Assembly (NCBI GenBank): GCA_021463165.1
Contig: JAJTWY010000003.1
Location: forward strand, 230,108-294,107
Length of the DNA stretch: 64,000 bases
Direction of reading: 5' to 3'
Source: Pyrinomonadaceae bacterium
GTDB lineage: Bacteria; Acidobacteriota; Blastocatellia; Pyrinomonadales; Pyrinomonadaceae
Shown here piece by piece: positions 61,054 to 64,000 of the stretch. Positions within the stretch are counted from its first letter, which is position 1. Every line of letters starts with the position of its first letter. A program made the position numbers and the translations under genes. The notes beneath the pieces are model-generated. The model was not told the DNA's origin and ran no database searches. It was given only the letters and a program-made list of their open reading frames with translations.

Positions 61054-62466
61054 ATGGCAAAGAAGGGTTCAATACTCATTTGTGACGACGAGGAGATCAT
61101 GCGCGATGTGCTCGAGACCATTCTTTCGGGAGCCGGCTACAAGGTCGAACTCGCCAAAACGGGTGAGGAAGCTATCGAGGCCTATTCGCGAAAGCCTTTC
61201 GATGTCGTTTTGATGGACGTCTCGATGCCGGGAATGGGCGGCCTGACAGCACTCGAAAAGCTGATGACCCTCGATCCCGAGGCGGTCGTATTGATGGTCA
61301 CTGCCTATGCGACCTTTGATACGGCGATCTCTGCGTGGGAAAAAGGCGCGGCGGGAGTCGTTCGAAAGCCTTTTCAGAACGAGCAGATCGTCGCTCTCGT
61401 TAACAAAGGGATCAAGAGCCGTCGTAAGGAGGAGGAGCGGAAAACGCTTCGGCAGGCGATGGTCCGGTCGGTAAACCGCGACGGCTTTATTGGGCGTTCG
61501 GATGTGATGGAGAATGTTTTCCGTCTGGTCGAACGTGTCGCGCAGGCCCGATCGACCGTGTTGATAACGGGCGAAAGCGGGACGGGAAAAGAACTCGTCG
61601 CGAAGGCGATCCACGAATCCAGCCCGCGTTCTTCAGAACCCTTTGTGGTTGTCAACTGTTCGAACATTCCGTCAGAACTCCTTGAATCCGAGCTGTTCGG
61701 CCATACAAAAGGGGCATTCACAGGAGCCGTTACTGCGAAGAAGGGCCTTTTTGAAGTTGCGGACACGGGGTCGATCTTTCTCGACGAGATAGGTGACCTC
61801 AGGCCGGAAACCCAGGTTCGGTTGCTGCGGGTCCTTCAGGAAAGGGAATTTACTCCGGTTGGCGACACCGCGCCGGTCAAGGTCGATGTAAGAATAATAG
61901 CGGCGACAAATGTGGACCTAAAGGAAGCCGTAAGGAATGGACAATTTCGCGAGGACCTTTATTACAGGCTTTCCGTGGTACCCCTTGAACTGCCGCCGCT
62001 GCGCGAACGACGGGAGGATATCCTGCCGCTTACCCAGTATTTTATCCGCAAATACTCGGATGAGAATGGTCGGAATATCTCGACTAATCTAGCGCCAGAG
62101 GTTCTGTCGCTGCTCGAGAATTACCACTATCCGGGAAATGTTCGTGAACTCGAAAATATTATCGAGCGGGCCATCGTTATTGCGCCCGGCGACGAACTGA
62201 CCGTTGATTGCCTGCGGCCTGAGGTCCGCGACCCCGAGCTTGCCTTCAAAATGATCGCGGCAACGGAAGGCGTTTCCAGTGACATCGATCTTGCCCGTGG
62301 CGTCAATTTTTATGATGAGGTCAAGCGTTTTGAAATTGACCTGATCCGAAGGGCCCTCGATCAGACCGGGGGCCACCAGTCACGCGCTGCACGGCTATTG
62401 GGCCTCAACGCAACTACGCTCAATTCCAAGATCAAAACCTACAATCTGTTTAGAAAGGACCAATAA
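61054..62466 (+). CDS. NtrC-family sigma-54-dependent response regulator
   Basis: A 470-residue three-domain activator. The receiver domain (about 5-120) has the acidic pocket CDDEE, phospho-acceptor Asp55 in VLMDVSMPG and Lys in VVRKPF. The AAA+ domain (about 145-375) has Walker A GESGTGKE, the sigma-54-contacting GAFTGA loop and Walker B IFLDEIGDL. The Fis-type helix-turn-helix is at the end (HQSRAARLLGLNATTLNSKI). It should activate sigma-54 promoters after phosphorylation, but the partner histidine kinase is not encoded within the window. Confidence 0.95.
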   Translation: MAKKGSILICDDEEIMRDVLETILSGAGYKVELAKTGEEAIEAYSRKPFDVVLMDVSMPGMGGLTALEKLMTLDPEAVVLMVTAYATFDTAISAWEKGAAGVVRKPFQNEQIVALVNKGIKSRRKEEERKTLRQAMVRSVNRDGFIGRSDVMENVFRLVERVAQARSTVLITGESGTGKELVAKAIHESSPRSSEPFVVVNCSNIPSELLESELFGHTKGAFTGAVTAKKGLFEVADTGSIFLDEIGDLRPETQVRLLRVLQEREFTPVGDTAPVKVDVRIIAATNVDLKEAVRNGQFREDLYYRLSVVPLELPPLRERREDILPLTQYFIRKYSDENGRNISTNLAPEVLSLLENYHYPGNVRELENIIERAIVIAPGDELTVDCLRPEVRDPELAFKMIAATEGVSSDIDLARGVNFYDEVKRFEIDLIRRALDQTGGHQSRAARLLGLNATTLNSKIKTYNLFRKDQ

Positions 62467-63071
62467 AACACGCCCTAAAAATCCGAATTATTGGATTTAG
62501 TCCATAAACGTGTACCTGCAGAGCCCGAATTACCAGTTTCTCCGATACGCGAAATCGACGGGGTATTTTGGGTAAAGCATTATGAACCTTGATCTGCTTC
62601 GATGTCCCTGACCTGATCCGAAATAAGAGCTTTGCACCGAAGAGTTTTGGGTGGGTAGGCACGGGATAGAACTGCAAATTTGAGTAGAATCCTCGATCGC
62701 TTCATCATCCGAATAATTGGATGAAGTTCAAAAAAATATACCAAGATCTCATATATCCGTCCTGTCGGGGGCTTGTCCAGCCCGCGGACATCGCAGATTT
62801 CGTTGTCATTCCAGCCCTTGGAGCAGAAAGAGAAGTCTTGACCGTTTATGGTATGAGAGTTGCTCGTTTGAATCATCAGAGTCGAATCCGTTAAAAATTC
62901 GTCATTTGTTTACTACAAGGGGTAGTAAGTTTTGTCGGTGGTCACTAGCCTTCAACGAACGAAACGGCATCTTCGTTAGTTGTCGCCTCAACCAGAGGCA
63001 CTGGTTTTTGACGGCCGGATTTAGCACTTATTTTGAGTGGATCCTGAGTTAGATTTTTTTGAGGAGGAAAA
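62467..63071 (+). other. Gene-free leader region with dyad symmetries upstream of the TonB receptor
   Basis: No convincing coding sequence in these 605 bp. Three operator-like elements stand out: imperfect palindromes ATCCGAATTATTGGAT (62481-62496) and ATCCGAATAATTGGAT (62707-62722), which differ by one base, and a perfect TTACTAC-AAGGG-GTAGTAA dyad (62910-62928). A strong GAGGAGG site (63061-63067) precedes the receptor start. No clean sigma-54 -24/-12 element was found despite the neighbouring NtrC-type gene. Confidence 0.5.
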
Positions 63072-64000
63072 ATGAGAAAGTTTACCAAAATCTTGATAGC
63101 TTCCCTGGCCCTTTTTATGGCCCAGGTTGCTATCCAAGCCCAGAGTACCGGGTCGATCGCGGGATCGGTGATCGATCCTAACGGAGCTGTTGTTCCGGGT
63201 GCAACGGTCAAGGTAAAAGGTGAGGCGGGGCAGGAGTTCAATGCTGTTACCAATGAGAGCGGATTCTATCGCATCCCGTCGGTGCAGAACGGAACCTATA
63301 CCGTTACAATTTCGGCGACCGGGTTTAAGACAGTGACCGTCACGAATGTGAAGGTCGATGTCGGTACACCCGTTACGGTCGATGGCAGGCTTGAGATCGG
63401 TAACGTCGGAGAAGTCGTTGAGATCTCGAGCGGAGGTGAGGTCCTTCAGACCCAGACGGCGGCTGTTGGCACGACCATCACCGGACGACAGATCATCGAT
63501 ACGCCTATTGCGTCGCGTGATGCTCTCGACCTGGTCGGCCTGCTCCCGGGCACTGCGACCGTGGGACGCCCGCGTGCCGCATCGATCAACGGCCTGCCGA
63601 AAGGAGCTCTGACGATCACCATCGACGGTGTTGACGTTCAGGACAACCTGCTGCGTTCGAGCGACGGTTATTTCACCTATGTCCGCCCGCGTGTTGACGC
63701 GATCGAAGAGGTTACGGTCTCGACGGCAAACCCCGGTGCGGAAAGCGGCGGTGACGGTGCCATGCAGATCAAGTTCGTTACGCGTCGGGGCACCAACCAG
63801 TATCGTGCAGGCGGTTTCTGGCAGCATCGGAACGAAGCGTTGAATGCCAACTACTGGTATTTGAATCGCAATCCTGTAGGATTCGATTCCGATGGCAAGT
63901 CGCTGCGTCAGAAGATCCGGTTGAATCAGTACGGCGGCAATTTCAGCGGCCCGATACCGTTCCTTGGTTTCGGTGAAGGAGTTGATTGGTTCGATTCGGG
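63072..64000 (+). CDS. Oar-like TonB-dependent receptor, 3' part beyond window
   Basis: The first 309 codons of an outer-membrane receptor. The signal peptide ends near MAQVAIQAQ; residues of about 25-110 are a carboxypeptidase-regulatory-like beta sandwich (SIAGSVIDPNGAVVPGATVKV, GFYRIPSVQNGTYTVTISATGF), and from about 120 the plug domain begins (VGTTITGRQIIDTPIASRDALDL, then LTITIDGVDVQDN). This architecture is abundant in acidobacteria, where such receptors may take up large carbohydrates or peptides. The beta barrel lies beyond 64000. It starts at an ATG with a perfect GAGGAGG site. Confidence 0.93.
   Translation, partial: MRKFTKILIASLALFMAQVAIQAQSTGSIAGSVIDPNGAVVPGATVKVKGEAGQEFNAVTNESGFYRIPSVQNGTYTVTISATGFKTVTVTNVKVDVGTPVTVDGRLEIGNVGEVVEISSGGEVLQTQTAAVGTTITGRQIIDTPIASRDALDLVGLLPGTATVGRPRAASINGLPKGALTITIDGVDVQDNLLRSSDGYFTYVRPRVDAIEEVTVSTANPGAESGGDGAMQIKFVTRRGTNQYRAGGFWQHRNEALNANYWYLNRNPVGFDSDGKSLRQKIRLNQYGGNFSGPIPFLGFGEGVDWFDS

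Noticed and set aside
62990..63015. Possible sigma-54 promoter (AGGCACTGGTTTTTGA) before the TonB receptor
   Set aside because: The -24 GG is present but the -12 GC is missing at the required spacing of ten.

Overview
The window is high-GC chromosomal DNA from a Gram-negative bacterium, most likely an acidobacterium of the Blastocatellia/Pyrinomonas type. This is an inference from gene content: an Oar-like TonB-dependent receptor with an N-terminal carboxypeptidase-regulatory domain at the right edge, the futalosine menaquinone pathway (mqnE and an mqnP-like UbiA), many secreted enzymes whose signal peptides end in Ala-x-Ala-Gln, and long runs of housekeeping genes with little operon logic.

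Layout. 1-370: edge of a ParE-type toxin-antitoxin pair. 414-5931 (minus): secreted S9 peptidase, CusF-SCO1 fusion lipoprotein, Slt-type lytic transglycosylase. 5985-16301 (plus): folD, MazG-like pyrophosphohydrolase, coaE, then an Opp/Dpp-type peptide ABC transporter with two substrate-binding lipoproteins, two permeases, a small secreted protein and two ATPases. 16554-21016: PocR-GAF-GGDEF diguanylate cyclase translationally coupled to an ATPase/RsbW-like kinase fusion. 21263-26628: PBP4-type carboxypeptidase, murJ, gamma-carbonic anhydrase-like protein, hisS. 26636-35270: threonine aldolase, formamidase, two thioredoxin-fold proteins, two DinB proteins, purL, hemW. 35304-37043: alcohol dehydrogenase remnant and a membrane-anchored glutamate-synthase-like protein.

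37077-41280 is an accessory island built on the 3' end of mqnE. The intact gene (minus strand) is followed downstream by two further partial copies of its own 3' end. The first interval holds a truncated cytosine methyltransferase, two small genes (one a possible nuclease), a REP-associated transposase inside 33-bp perfect inverted repeats, and vsr. The second holds hicAB, whose hicA is frameshifted. This looks like stepwise accretion, each module bringing a replacement mqnE end.

41440-49494: a secreted protein with a phospholipase A2-like motif, a DUF72 protein, a nitric-oxide module (quinol NO reductase, truncated haemoglobin, Crp/Fnr regulator), mqnP-like prenyltransferase, and a conserved protein of unknown function. 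49682-52205: wecC and wecB, giving UDP-ManNAc and UDP-ManNAcA. 

52219-53561 holds the most striking feature: a minus-strand operon of bcp peroxiredoxin followed by two rhodanese genes, each interrupted by an in-frame UGA exactly where many rhodaneses have the second Cys of a CSCP motif. In both, the rhodanese frame continues after the UGA, and a near-identical hairpin with an AGGTT/AGTTT loop starts 14 nt after it. I read these as two tandem selenocysteine rhodaneses with bacterial SECIS elements.

53913-64000: DUF481 outer-membrane protein, Cys-rich YkgJ-like protein, a cluster of REP-type palindromes, a secreted alpha/beta hydrolase, SppA, a methyltransferase, an NtrC-family regulator, a 605-bp gene-free leader with dyad symmetries, and the start of the TonB receptor. 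No rRNA, tRNA or CRISPR array was found.
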